A stretch of 64,000 nucleotides of DNA from positions 6,518,501 to 6,582,500 of the forward strand of contig NZ_JAPEPC010000001.1 in NCBI RefSeq assembly GCF_026340465.1, in the 5' to 3' direction. The notes below the pieces were generated by a model. That model was given only the letters and a program-made list of their open reading frames with translations. It ran no database searches and was not told the DNA's origin. The DNA is from Streptomyces sp. NBC_01306. Its GTDB lineage: Bacteria; Actinomycetota; Actinomycetes; Streptomycetales; Streptomycetaceae. A program made the translations under genes and the position numbers. Position 1 is the stretch's first letter. Every line of letters starts with the position of its first letter. Below, in pieces: positions 1-8,706 of the stretch.

Positions 1-1
1 G

Positions 2-1648
2 GCGTGCTCGCTCGCGCTCGGTCTGCACCTGACCAGGCCGTGGCTGTGGGACCAACTGCCCTCCGCAGTGCGGGAGCGGATCGTCGCGTGGTTCCAGGGT
101 GCCTGGGGGCTGGGCATCCCGGACAACAACTGGCACATGTTCCGGGTGATCGTCGGCGAGTTCCTGGCGAGCGTCGGCGGGGCGCACGACCGGGCCGAGA
201 TGGACACCGACCTCGCCAGGATCGAGGAGTTCTACGTCGGAGACGGGTGGTACCGCGACGGCGGCGATGCCCGAAGAGCCGACTGCTTCGACCACTACTG
301 CGGCTGGGCCATGCACACGTATCCCGTGCTGTGGGCCTTGATGGCGGGGGAGCGCGGCGAGGCACGACTGCCTGTCCTGCGAGAGCGGCTGAGACGATTC
401 CTGGACGACTTCACGCTGCTCTTCGGTGCCGATGGTGCGCCGGTGCACCAAGGGCGCTCCCTGATCTACCGGTTCGCCGCCACAGCGGCCCCCTGGGTCG
501 GTGCGCTGGCCGACGCCACACCGCTCACCCCGGGCCAGACCAGACGGCTGGCCAGCGGCGCGTTGCGGCACTTCACCGCCCGCGGTTTCCGCGACAGCCA
601 GGGGATCGCCACGCTGGGCTGGTACGGGGAGTTCCCGCCGCTGGTGCAGGGCTACTCGGGGCCGGGCTCGCCGTACTGGTTGTCCAAGGGCTTCCTCGGC
701 CTGTTGCTGCCGGCGGATCATCCGTGCTGGACCGCGGTGGAGGAACCGCTCCCCGTCGAGCGCGCCGACCAGGTCAGGTCCCTCCCGGCGCCCGGCTTCG
801 TCCTCTCGGCCACACGAGCCGACGGAGTCGTCCGGCTGTTCAACCACGGCAGCGACAACCGGCTCCTGCCCGGCGCCGCCGCCGACCCTCACTACGCGCG
901 TCTGGCGTACTCGACAGTCACCGGCCCCGCCCATCCGGAACCCGGGCAGCAGCACGCGGACAACCATGCCGGTCTGCTGGACAGCGAGTGGGGGCTGTCC
1001 CAGCGCCACCGCATCCACCGGCTGCGCGTCGTCGACCGCCACGCCGCGTCGTGGCACCGTCCGCGCTGGCCTGCCGCGCCGGACGGACAGGGTCCCGCCG
1101 GTGTGGCGGATGCCCGTATCGAGACGGCGAGCGTGGTGTGGGGCGCGTACGAACTGCGAGTCCATCTCGTGGACGCTCCTCCCGGCCTGCCGCTCTACGA
1201 GAGCGGGTGGCAGGTCGCCGGGGAAACGCTCGTACCGCAACCGGTCGGCGGGGACCGGTCTTCGGCCGTCACCGCCGCGGGGCTCACCAGTAACTTCGTC
1301 GCTCTGCACGGCCATGGCCAGGTACGGCTTGCGAACGACGGAACCACGAGCGCGTTCGGAGCGAAAGCCGCGTTCCCGTACACCACCACCGAGCGCGCCG
1401 AACGCCGCACGCTGCATGTGGCCCTGGTGGGGCTCACCGGACAGGGCGCGCCGGCGCAAGTCCCCGACGTGCGGTGCCGGATCGACGGAACCACGGTCAC
1501 TGCACGGTTCCCCGACGGGACCCGGGTCCTCGTCGCCCTGGGGCCGGTGCCCGCGCACTCGCCCCAGTTGGGGGGACGGGTACTGGAGGGGCCGGTGCGG
1601 TACGCGCGCCTGACTCCCGGCGAGCGTTCGGTCGTCGTCGCCCACTGA
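2..1648 (+). CDS. DUF2264 family protein, 5' end cut by window edge
   Basis: The frame is open from base 2 with no stop, so the true start lies outside the window; 548 residues are visible. Internal GTG/ATG codons (for example at 68) are not convincing starts. The Trp/Gly-rich sequence with CFDHYCGWAMH, GRSLIYRF and GYSGPGSPYWLSKG motifs is typical of DUF2264 proteins, which have an alpha/alpha-toroid resembling heparinase II/III-like enzymes and full lengths of roughly 600 residues. The family has no settled biochemical activity that I know of; a role in processing acidic or host/plant glycans is inferred. It lies 263 nt upstream of a complete SBP5-type ABC importer, and the spacer carries a palindromic operator, so the two are probably co-regulated. 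Family call is fairly firm, substrate is unknown. Confidence 0.8.
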   Translation, partial: ACSLALGLHLTRPWLWDQLPSAVRERIVAWFQGAWGLGIPDNNWHMFRVIVGEFLASVGGAHDRAEMDTDLARIEEFYVGDGWYRDGGDARRADCFDHYCGWAMHTYPVLWALMAGERGEARLPVLRERLRRFLDDFTLLFGADGAPVHQGRSLIYRFAATAAPWVGALADATPLTPGQTRRLASGALRHFTARGFRDSQGIATLGWYGEFPPLVQGYSGPGSPYWLSKGFLGLLLPADHPCWTAVEEPLPVERADQVRSLPAPGFVLSATRADGVVRLFNHGSDNRLLPGAAADPHYARLAYSTVTGPAHPEPGQQHADNHAGLLDSEWGLSQRHRIHRLRVVDRHAASWHRPRWPAAPDGQGPAGVADARIETASVVWGAYELRVHLVDAPPGLPLYESGWQVAGETLVPQPVGGDRSSAVTAAGLTSNFVALHGHGQVRLANDGTTSAFGAKAAFPYTTTERAERRTLHVALVGLTGQGAPAQVPDVRCRIDGTTVTARFPDGTRVLVALGPVPAHSPQLGGRVLEGPVRYARLTPGERSVVVAH

Positions 1649-1714
1649 GTCGCCCATTGAACGGTCGTGGCCCATCGGACGAACGACCCAACGGCCCGAG
1701 CGTGCGACGGCTTT

Positions 1715-1733
1715 GATCATCCTCCGGATGATC
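1715..1733. promoter_or_regulatory. palindromic operator candidate (GntR/FadR-like)
   Basis: GATCATCCTCCGGATGATC is a perfect inverted repeat with 8-bp arms and a 3-nt centre. It sits in the 263-nt gap between the DUF2264 gene and the solute-binding protein gene, about 180 nt before the latter's start. The size and shape fit a FadR-subfamily GntR repressor site. This is inference; no such regulator gene is in the window. Confidence 0.5.
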
Positions 1734-1911
1734 GATGTTGAACGGTTGAAGCAAGTTTCTGGCCGAGTTCCGAAGCGATCTCGTACAGTCCGGGCACTGC
1801 TCACCCGCGCAGTGGCGCAGCCCGGACGAGTTGCCGCCGCTGCCGTTCCGCTCCGTCTCCCCGACGCCGTGGCCCGGGTGCCCGTCATTCCCGTATCGCA
1901 AGGAGGACATC

Positions 1912-3588
1912 GTGTTGTCCATCGGAAACGGTCGGCGCAGGCTGAACGCCCTCGCGGTGGCCGGCTGCCTCGTGGCAAGCCTCGGGGCCTGCACCGGCGG
2001 GACCACTGACATCAGCGGGGGCACGGGCGGCAACGGTGCGTCGCTGACCATGGCCGCCGATGCCGCCACGACCTGGGCCCGCAACTTCAACATCTACTCA
2101 CCCGCCAGCGACAAGAGCCCCGCGCTGCGACTGCTCTTCGAACCGTTGGTGCGCGTCGACTACACCCAGGGCGCGAAGGCGGACCCCTGGCTGGCCAAGT
2201 CCTTCGACTGGAACAGCAAGGGCACCGAACTCACCTTCCACCTGCGCACCGATGTCGCCTGGTCGGACGGCAGGAAGTTCACCGCCGACGACGTCGTCTA
2301 CACACTGCGCCTCATGCTGGAGCACCCCGAACTCAACCGCGCCGGCGTCACCTACAAGAAGGTGACCAAGGTGGACGGTTCGACCGTCAAGGTCACCTGG
2401 GACCACGCGGCCTACTCCGAGCTCAGCAGCTTCGGGACCGGCAGTCTGGACATCGTTCCGCGGCACCAGTGGGCCCACAAGGACCTCAAGACCTGGACCA
2501 ACAACAATCCGGTCGGTACCGGGCCGTACACCCTCGCCGACTTCAACAGCCAGCAGGTCACCTACAAGGCCCGCGACGACTACTGGGGTGCCCGGGTGGC
2601 CGTACCGGCCATCAAGATCCCGGCGGTCCTCGGCGACGCGACCAAGCCCAAGATGCTCACCGGCGAACTCGACCTGGCCACGACCGCATGGGCCGGCGCC
2701 GACAAGGACTTCGTGGCGAGGGACCCGAAGACGAACGTCTACGCGGTGTACGCGACGGGCGGCAGCACGGCGCTGTACTTCAACAACGCCGTCGCCCCGT
2801 ACAACAACGTCCATGTGCGGCGCGCCCTCTCCGCGGCGGTGGATGCCCGGAAGATGCTGTCGCTCAACGACACCGGCCAGGCACCCGCGAACATCACCGG
2901 GCTCGACGAGCAGGCCTACGGCGACGTCATCGCCCGCGAGTACCGCGGCAAGGTCAACCGGCAGGACATCGCGCTGGCCAAGAGGGAACTCAAGGCCGGT
3001 GGCTACACGGTCAGGAAGGGCGAGCTCGTCAAGGGCGGCAAGTCCTATCCCCTGGAACTGAAGATCATCCAGGAGTACGCCAACTGGCAGGCGTACGCAC
3101 GCGGCTTCGCGGACCAGGCGAAGCAGGCCCTCGGCCTGAACGTCAAGGTGCTGCCGGTGCAGTCCTCCAGCTTCGACCCCGAGGTCAACGAGGGCGACTA
3201 CGGCATGGCCTTCAACTATGCGGGGAGCGGCACCGGGGTCTTCAACTCCTACTCCGCCATGCTCGACAGCTCGTACGCCCAGCCGATCGGCAAGAACTCC
3301 AACTTCGACAACACCGAACGCTGGAAGGACCCGCAGACCGACCGTCTCCTCCACCGGCTGAGCGAGACGGACGACCCGGCACGGATCAAGGAGATCTCGG
3401 CTGAGCTGGAGAAGATCGTCGCCGATCAGGTGCCCCTGCGCCCGCTGTTCCAGAGCGTGTGGTTCCTGGACATCAACACCAGCCGCTGGAAGGGCTGGCC
3501 CAAGCCCGGCGTCGACAACTACGTCCCGCACTTCATCAACGGACCGGACTTCACCCTGACCCTCCAGCACCTCAAGCCGGCCGAATAG
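1912..3588 (+). CDS. ABC transporter solute-binding lipoprotein, SBP_bac_5 family
   Basis: Extracytoplasmic lipoprotein that would capture an oligopeptide or oligosaccharide and hand it to the permeases encoded downstream. The GTG at 1912 is chosen because AAGGAGG lies 5 nt upstream; the open frame extends further 5' but without a ribosome site. The 558-residue product begins with an RRR n-region, a hydrophobic stretch and a lipobox LGAC with Cys27. SBP_bac_5 hallmarks follow: the LFEPLV segment, FHLRTDVAWSDG with TADDVVYT, and NPVGTGPYTL. First gene of a tight operon (16-nt gap to the first permease). Many SBP5 importers carry sugars rather than peptides; the flanking DUF2264 and beta-helix genes favour a glycan fragment here, which is inference. 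Confidence 0.93.
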   Translation: MLSIGNGRRRLNALAVAGCLVASLGACTGGTTDISGGTGGNGASLTMAADAATTWARNFNIYSPASDKSPALRLLFEPLVRVDYTQGAKADPWLAKSFDWNSKGTELTFHLRTDVAWSDGRKFTADDVVYTLRLMLEHPELNRAGVTYKKVTKVDGSTVKVTWDHAAYSELSSFGTGSLDIVPRHQWAHKDLKTWTNNNPVGTGPYTLADFNSQQVTYKARDDYWGARVAVPAIKIPAVLGDATKPKMLTGELDLATTAWAGADKDFVARDPKTNVYAVYATGGSTALYFNNAVAPYNNVHVRRALSAAVDARKMLSLNDTGQAPANITGLDEQAYGDVIAREYRGKVNRQDIALAKRELKAGGYTVRKGELVKGGKSYPLELKIIQEYANWQAYARGFADQAKQALGLNVKVLPVQSSSFDPEVNEGDYGMAFNYAGSGTGVFNSYSAMLDSSYAQPIGKNSNFDNTERWKDPQTDRLLHRLSETDDPARIKEISAELEKIVADQVPLRPLFQSVWFLDINTSRWKGWPKPGVDNYVPHFINGPDFTLTLQHLKPAE

Positions 3589-3604
3589 GAACAAGGACCG
3601 CGCC

Positions 3605-4705
3605 ATGACCGAATGCACCGCGGAGGAGAACCCCTCCGCTGCCACCCCCGCCGCGGCCGGGACCCCTCCTGCTCCGGCCGCAGCGCCCCGGCGCCACCGT
3701 TTCTCCGGCCGGTGGCGGCCGCTGCGCAGACGACTCGGCTTCTACCTGGTCGCCGCCTGGGCCGCGATCACCGCGAACTTCCTCATTCCGCGCCTGATGC
3801 CCGGCGACCCCGCGGAGGTGATTCTCCGCCAGTTCCAGAAGACCTCCGGGGGAGAGCCGCTGCCGCCCGGGGCCATCGACAACATCCGGGCCCTGTTCGG
3901 CGACCCGAAGGCGAACCTGTTCCAGCAGTACGCCGACTACCTCGGCAACCTCGCGCATCTGAACCTCGGCGTCTCCGTGAGCCGGTTCCCCGTGCCCGTC
4001 TCCGACCTGATCATGACGGGCCTTCCCTGGACCCTGATGCTGGCCGGGATCTCCACAGTCCTCGCCTTCGTCATCGGGATCGTCCTCGGCGTCGTCGCCG
4101 GATGGCGGCCCGGGCGCCTCGCCGACTCGGTGATGGCCCCGCTCGCGATGTTCACCACCTCCGTGCCGTACTTCTGGATCGCCCTGCTCGCGGTGTGGTT
4201 CCTCGGCTTCAAGCTGCGCTGGTTCCCGCTCTCCGGCGGGTACGCACCCGACGCGACTCCCGGATCGATCGGCTACGTCCTGAGCGTGCTGCACTACGGA
4301 ACTCTGCCGGTGGCGACGATCGTCCTCGCCTCCGCCGGAAGCTGGCTGGTGGGCATGCGCAACATGACGGTCACCACAGTCAGCGAGGACTACGTCCAGC
4401 TCGGGCGCGCCAAGGGGCTGTCCCCCTGGCGGGTGATGACCCGCTACGGCGCCCGCAACGCGATCCTGCCCAGCTTCACCAGCTTCGCCCTGGCTCTCGG
4501 TTCTGTCGTCGGCGGCTCCCTGCTCACCGAGATGGTCTTCTCCTACCCCGGTATCGGATTCCTGCTGTTCGACGCCATCGACAAGCGGGACTACCCCCTG
4601 ATGCAGGCGGTTTTCCTGCTCGTGACCCTGGCGACCCTGTTCACCAACTTCGTCGCGGACTCCCTGTACACCCTGCTCGACCCGCGCACCCGGGAGGTGA
4701 GCTGA
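3605..4705 (+). CDS. ABC transporter permease, DppB/OppB family
   Basis: First transmembrane subunit of the importer, 366 residues. About 60 N-terminal residues are an Ala/Pro-rich cytoplasmic tail ending in Arg-rich sequence, then the first membrane segment (FYLVAAWAAITANFLIPRLMPGDP), the usual DppB start motif. Five more membrane segments follow. The cytoplasmic EAA loop reads DYVQLGRAKGLSPWRVMTRYGARNAILP in part (near residues 265-290), which docks on the ATPases. The extended N-terminus is longer than in classic DppB. Start ATG 3605 follows AGGAACAAGGA. The next permease starts 4 nt after its stop, so translation is probably coupled. Confidence 0.93.
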   Translation: MTECTAEENPSAATPAAAGTPPAPAAAPRRHRFSGRWRPLRRRLGFYLVAAWAAITANFLIPRLMPGDPAEVILRQFQKTSGGEPLPPGAIDNIRALFGDPKANLFQQYADYLGNLAHLNLGVSVSRFPVPVSDLIMTGLPWTLMLAGISTVLAFVIGIVLGVVAGWRPGRLADSVMAPLAMFTTSVPYFWIALLAVWFLGFKLRWFPLSGGYAPDATPGSIGYVLSVLHYGTLPVATIVLASAGSWLVGMRNMTVTTVSEDYVQLGRAKGLSPWRVMTRYGARNAILPSFTSFALALGSVVGGSLLTEMVFSYPGIGFLLFDAIDKRDYPLMQAVFLLVTLATLFTNFVADSLYTLLDPRTREVS

Positions 4706-4708
4706 ACC

Positions 4709-5644
4709 ATGAAGGACTTCCTGCACAGCTGGAAGGTCCGCACGGGCCTCGCGATCCTGTGCCTGTACGGCCTGTTCGCGATCTTCGGCCCCGGCCTCGA
4801 CGCACTCCTCGGCCTGGACCCGCACGCCATCGACTACACGGCCATCCAGCAGCCGCCCTCCACGGCGCACTGGCTGGGCACGACGACCGGTGGGGAGGAC
4901 GTCCTTGCGCAGCTCCTCGCCGGAACCCGCGGCTCGATCACGGTCGGGCTGATCGCCGGGACCATCAGCACCGCCATCGCGGTACTGGTGGGAGTCATCG
5001 GTACGTTCGCGGGCGGCCACGCCGACGGATTCGCCAACTTTCTGACGAACCTCTTCCTGGTCGTCCCCGTCTTCCCGCTGATCCTCGTTGTCGCCGGATA
5101 TCTGCAGGGCGGCGGGGTGCTGATGATCGGGCTCCTCATCGGCTTCTTCGGCTGGCCCGGTGGCGCGCGTACCCTGCGGGCGCAGACCCTGAGCCTGCGC
5201 CGGCGGGACTTCATCATGGCGATGCGCATGCTCGGTGAGCGCCGATGGCGTCTGGTCTGGGTCGAGGCGATGCCGCACCTGGCCGGCTGGATCTCCGCGA
5301 TGTTCCTGCATGCGGTGGTCGGGGCGGTACTCGCCGAGGCCGGGCTCGCCTTTCTCGGCATCACAAGCCCTGACGCGGTCAGCTGGGGCACGATGATCCA
5401 GCAGGCCAACCAGCAGTCGGCGTTGCTGCGCGGAATGTGGTGGTGGTTCGTGCCGCCGGGAGCTTGCATCGCCCTGCTCGGCCTGGCCGCCGGTCTGGTG
5501 AACTTCGGCATCGACGAGATCGCCAACCCCCGTCTCAAGGCAGCACGGCGCAGCCTCGTCCGCCAGGTCGACCGGCGCGCCGGGGCGGCTGCCCGGCCGG
5601 GCCCGACACCGGCCGCCCCGCGCACCCAGGAGGTCCCGTCATGA
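4709..5644 (+). CDS. ABC transporter permease, DppC/OppC family
   Basis: Second transmembrane subunit of the importer, 311 residues. The first membrane segment lies near residues 10-27, the DppC-type HWLGTTTGGEDVLAQLLAGTR motif (read in two parts) follows near residue 52, and the EAA loop RRRDFIMAMRMLGERRWRLV lies near 167-187. GGAGGTGAGCTGAACC precedes the ATG. The C-terminal 40 residues are Arg/Ala/Pro-rich and probably cytoplasmic. The stop overlaps the next ATPase gene (ATGA), so the operon is translationally coupled. Specificity cannot be read from the permease. Confidence 0.92.
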   Translation: MKDFLHSWKVRTGLAILCLYGLFAIFGPGLDALLGLDPHAIDYTAIQQPPSTAHWLGTTTGGEDVLAQLLAGTRGSITVGLIAGTISTAIAVLVGVIGTFAGGHADGFANFLTNLFLVVPVFPLILVVAGYLQGGGVLMIGLLIGFFGWPGGARTLRAQTLSLRRRDFIMAMRMLGERRWRLVWVEAMPHLAGWISAMFLHAVVGAVLAEAGLAFLGITSPDAVSWGTMIQQANQQSALLRGMWWWFVPPGACIALLGLAAGLVNFGIDEIANPRLKAARRSLVRQVDRRAGAAARPGPTPAAPRTQEVPS

Positions 5645-6738
5645 CCGGCGCCGTACACCCCGACAGCACGGGCGCGGTCGACCTCGCACAGCGCCCGCAC
5701 GACCTCCTGCTCGAAGTGAAGGACCTCACCGTCGAGTACGTCAGGCCCGCGCCCGACCCCGGCGTCGTGGCCTGCCGTGAGCTGACCTTCCATCTGCGCC
5801 GGGGCGAAATCCTCGGTGTCGCAGGTGAGTCAGGATCGGGCAAGTCGACGCTGATCACCGCGTTGACCCGCTTGCAGCGGATGCCGGCTGTGACCACGAA
5901 CGGCTCGATCCTCCTGCACCGAGAAGGCTCCGACCCCCTGGACCTGGTGGCGCAGCCGGAGCGCGTGCTGCGCCGCCTGCGGTGGAGCGAGATCGCGATC
6001 GTGATGCAGTCCGCCATGGACGCTCTCAACCCGGTGATGCGGCTCGGCGCGCAGTTCGCCGATGTCCTGCGGGCCCACGATCCGACGATGGGCAGGAAGG
6101 CGGCGTGGGAGCGGGCAGCCGAACTGGTCGCCCTGGTCGGCATCTCCGCGGACCGCCTTCGCGCCTATCCGCACGAGCTGTCCGGCGGCATGCGCCAGCG
6201 CGCCTCGATCGCGCTCGCCCTCGCCTGCGAGCCGTCCCTCATCGTGATGGACGAACCCACCACGGCCGTCGACGTGGTGATGCAGCGCCAGATCCTGTCG
6301 CAGGTGCTCCGGATGCGCGAACGGCTCGACTTCGCCGTGGTCTTCGTCACCCACGACCTGTCCCTGCTGCTCGAACTCGCCGACCGGATCGCGATCATGT
6401 ACGCGGGACGCATCGTGGAAGAGGGCCCGGCGAAGGCTCTCTACGCCGACCCGCAACACCCCTACACCCGTGGTCTGCGGGACTCGTTCCCACCGCTCTT
6501 CGCGCCCAAGCGGCAGCTGACCGGAATACCCGGCGTTCCACCGAGCCTGCTGTCTCCTCCTGCGGGATGCGCCTTCCACCCGCGCTGCGATCGGGCGTTC
6601 GCACCGTGCGACACCCGCACCCCCGAACTCGTAACGGCGGGAGACCGCCAGGTTGCCTGCCATCTGCATACGAGCGACGCGCCGCCGGTGGCCGAGCGCG
6701 CGGAACAGTCCGCCCCACACGAGGAGTTGAACCGGTGA
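5641..6738 (+). CDS. ABC transporter ATP-binding protein, DppD/OppD family
   Basis: First ATPase of the importer, 365 residues, starting at the ATG that overlaps the permease stop; the frame is open further upstream but only inside the permease gene. Walker A GESGSGKST is near residue 63, the signature LSGGMRQR near 181 and Walker B LIVMDEPTTAVDV near 202. The C-terminal oligopeptide-ABC extension has the usual Cys pattern (GCAFHPRCDRAFAPC then VACHLH), which in this family holds a metal or Fe-S site. The stop overlaps the next ATPase start (GTGA). Confidence 0.94.
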   Translation: MTGAVHPDSTGAVDLAQRPHDLLLEVKDLTVEYVRPAPDPGVVACRELTFHLRRGEILGVAGESGSGKSTLITALTRLQRMPAVTTNGSILLHREGSDPLDLVAQPERVLRRLRWSEIAIVMQSAMDALNPVMRLGAQFADVLRAHDPTMGRKAAWERAAELVALVGISADRLRAYPHELSGGMRQRASIALALACEPSLIVMDEPTTAVDVVMQRQILSQVLRMRERLDFAVVFVTHDLSLLLELADRIAIMYAGRIVEEGPAKALYADPQHPYTRGLRDSFPPLFAPKRQLTGIPGVPPSLLSPPAGCAFHPRCDRAFAPCDTRTPELVTAGDRQVACHLHTSDAPPVAERAEQSAPHEELNR

Positions 6739-7754
6739 CGACCGCCGTTCCCGCGCAGGCCCGTGGGCTGGTGCCCGTACTCGAAGCGGTCGGGGTGAGC
6801 CGCCACTTCGACGTCACCCGTGGCCTCGGCCGGCACCAGGTGGTGCGCGCCGTGGAGAATGTCCATCTCACGCTCCACCGGGGTGAGATCGTCGCGCTGG
6901 TGGGCGAGAGCGGCAGTGGCAAGACCACACTCGCCCGGCTCCTCGCCCTTTTCCACGGTGCCACCGCGGGGGAGATCCGGCTGAACGGCACTGCCGTGCA
7001 ACCGGATACCAAGGCTGCGCGGGCCTATCACTCGGCCGTGCAGATGATCTTCCAGGATCCCTTCGGCTCGCTCAACCCGCAGCGCAGGGTCCGGCACAAC
7101 CTGGAACGAGCACTGCGGCTGCACGGCCATGCGGCGGCCTCGAAGAGCGAACGCAGGCTCCAGGTCCTCGATCTCCTGGAGAAGGTCAACCTTGCACCGG
7201 CCGGGCAATTCATCGACAAACTGCCCCACGAACTCTCCGGCGGCCAGCGTCAGCGCGTCGTGATCGCCCGCGCTCTCGCGGTCCGTCCGAGTGTCCTGAT
7301 CGGTGATGAGCCGATCTCGATGCTCGATGTGTCGATCCGCCTGGACATGCTCAATCTCCTTGCCCGGTTGCGGGACGAGGAAGGGCTCAGCCTGCTGTAC
7401 ATCACCCACGACATCGCCAGCGCCCGCTATCTCGCGGACCGTATTCATGTGATGTACGCGGGACAGGTCGTCGAGTCCGGGCCCACCGAAGACGTCATCC
7501 AGCACCCCAAACACCCCTATACGAAGCTCTTGCTGGATTCCTCTCCCGACCCGGAGCGGCTCCTTTTCCCCGACGCGGTCAGCGCCTTCGACATCACCTC
7601 GTCGCAGGGGGAACCACCGAGCCTCATCACCCCGCCGTCGGGCTGCCGTTTCCACCCGCGCTGCCCGTTGGCGCATGCCGAGTGCGGGCAGGTCGCACCG
7701 CCCCGGGTCACCTTTCCGTCCGGGCAGGAGGTGGACTGCGTCCTGCACGCCTGA
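6735..7754 (+). CDS. ABC transporter ATP-binding protein, DppF/OppF family
   Basis: Second ATPase of the importer, 339 residues, GTG start overlapping the DppD-like stop. Walker A GESGSGKTT, signature LSGGQRQRVVIARAL and Walker B VLIGDEPISMLDVS are all present. The S-M-L-D after the Walker B Glu differs from the S-A-L-D usual in peptide importers; I recall the Met form from sugar-type SBP5 importers, which weakly supports an oligosaccharide substrate. The C-terminal Cys-containing extension (GCRFHPRCPLAHAEC) is intact. Last gene of the operon; a convergent beta-helix gene ends 44 nt downstream. Confidence 0.93.
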   Translation: MTTAVPAQARGLVPVLEAVGVSRHFDVTRGLGRHQVVRAVENVHLTLHRGEIVALVGESGSGKTTLARLLALFHGATAGEIRLNGTAVQPDTKAARAYHSAVQMIFQDPFGSLNPQRRVRHNLERALRLHGHAAASKSERRLQVLDLLEKVNLAPAGQFIDKLPHELSGGQRQRVVIARALAVRPSVLIGDEPISMLDVSIRLDMLNLLARLRDEEGLSLLYITHDIASARYLADRIHVMYAGQVVESGPTEDVIQHPKHPYTKLLLDSSPDPERLLFPDAVSAFDITSSQGEPPSLITPPSGCRFHPRCPLAHAECGQVAPPRVTFPSGQEVDCVLHA

Positions 7755-7797
7755 GACCGTCCGGCCCCCGGTGACCTCCACCTGCTGCGACGAGTGG

Positions 7798-8628
7798 TCA
7801 GGGGGCGCCGCCCGGCCGCGGGCCCCGGTAGCCCGGCAGGGAAGACCGGTCGATGCCGACTTCGTAGCGGATGCGGGAGCTGACCTTGTTGCCCCTGACC
7901 TGGGCGCCCGTGGAATGGATCGCCAGGCCGATGGCATGGTCGGGGGCGGCGGCGAAGACGTTGCCGGTGACGGTGGCGTGCTGGACGTCCTCGAACATCA
8001 GGGTCTGTGAGGCCTTCAGGGTCTCGCAGTAGTTGTTCCTGACTCTGATGTCGTACGTGTGGCCGCGGCCGTCGCCCTCGCCGTCGTTGGGGCCCTCGGC
8101 CATCAGGCACATGTTGTCGATCCGCTCGCACCGGTTGCCCTCGATCAGGACGTGGTGGCTGGGCGGGGTGTCGCTGGCGAAGGTCTGCATGCAGTCGGCG
8201 TGGCCGTACCGGTTGGAGGCGCCGGTGATGGTGTTGTGCTGGATCTTCAGGTCGTCGCCGAAGAAGCGCAGGCCATCACCGTCGCCGCCGTGCGGGCGGG
8301 TCACGGTGTTGTTCCGTACGGTGATGTCGTGGCCGGTCATCTCGATGCCGGGGGCCTGCGGGGTGTCGACGGCGTACCCCTCGACCACGACGTGGTCGGC
8401 CTCGACGGTGATGCCGTCGACGGTGCGGCCGTTGCCGCGGTGGACAGCCGGGTGCCCGGCGGTGCCGCCTTCGGTGATGACGAGCCGTACGGATCGTGAC
8501 ACCACGGAGTCTGCGGCGGAGGCCGGGGCCAGGGGCTGTGCGGTCGCGGCCGTGAGCGTCGCCAGCAGGGCGGCTCCGGGGAGGAGCCGGCTGCGGATGC
8601 CGTTCGGGCGGCGGGTCGTGGTCGTCAT
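7798..8628 (-). CDS. secreted right-handed parallel beta-helix protein
   Basis: 276 residues with a twin-Arg-containing n-region (TTTTRRPNG), hydrophobic core and a likely signal peptidase site after APASA (about residue 38). The mature part is a ladder of short repeats of the V-x-G/N-N-x-I/V type (ITVRNNTVTR, LKIQHNTITG, VLIEGNRCER, IRVRNNYCE, ATVTGNVFAA), as in pectate-lyase-like or polysaccharide-lyase right-handed beta-helices. Conserved Asp/His in GDGDGLRFFGDD and GHADCMQTF could form an active site, but I cannot assign a PL/GH family. It converges on the importer operon, so a secreted glycan-cleaving or glycan-binding role that feeds the importer is a reasonable inference. Confidence 0.8.
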   Translation of the reverse strand: MTTTTRRPNGIRSRLLPGAALLATLTAATAQPLAPASAADSVVSRSVRLVITEGGTAGHPAVHRGNGRTVDGITVEADHVVVEGYAVDTPQAPGIEMTGHDITVRNNTVTRPHGGDGDGLRFFGDDLKIQHNTITGASNRYGHADCMQTFASDTPPSHHVLIEGNRCERIDNMCLMAEGPNDGEGDGRGHTYDIRVRNNYCETLKASQTLMFEDVQHATVTGNVFAAAPDHAIGLAIHSTGAQVRGNKVSSRIRYEVGIDRSSLPGYRGPRPGGAP

Positions 8629-8706
8629 GGTGCGTGAGCGTAGGAGCTGTCCCGGGGAGGGGTCCCGAGGAGGGGCGCGGGCCCGGTGGCCGGCGTCAGC
8701 GGGGCA

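Noticed and set aside
2..67. Taking 68 as the start of the first gene
   Set aside because: The frame is open to the window edge and the translated sequence upstream continues the protein, so the gene is cut rather than starting at that GTG.
3572..5311. Minus-strand open frame of about 580 codons opposite the permeases
   Set aside because: Composition is Glu/Gly/His-rich as expected from reading GC-rich permease codons backward; the plus-strand permeases are certain.
5535..6143. Minus-strand frame opposite the DppD-type gene
   Set aside because: Ser/Arg-rich shadow of a confident ATPase gene.
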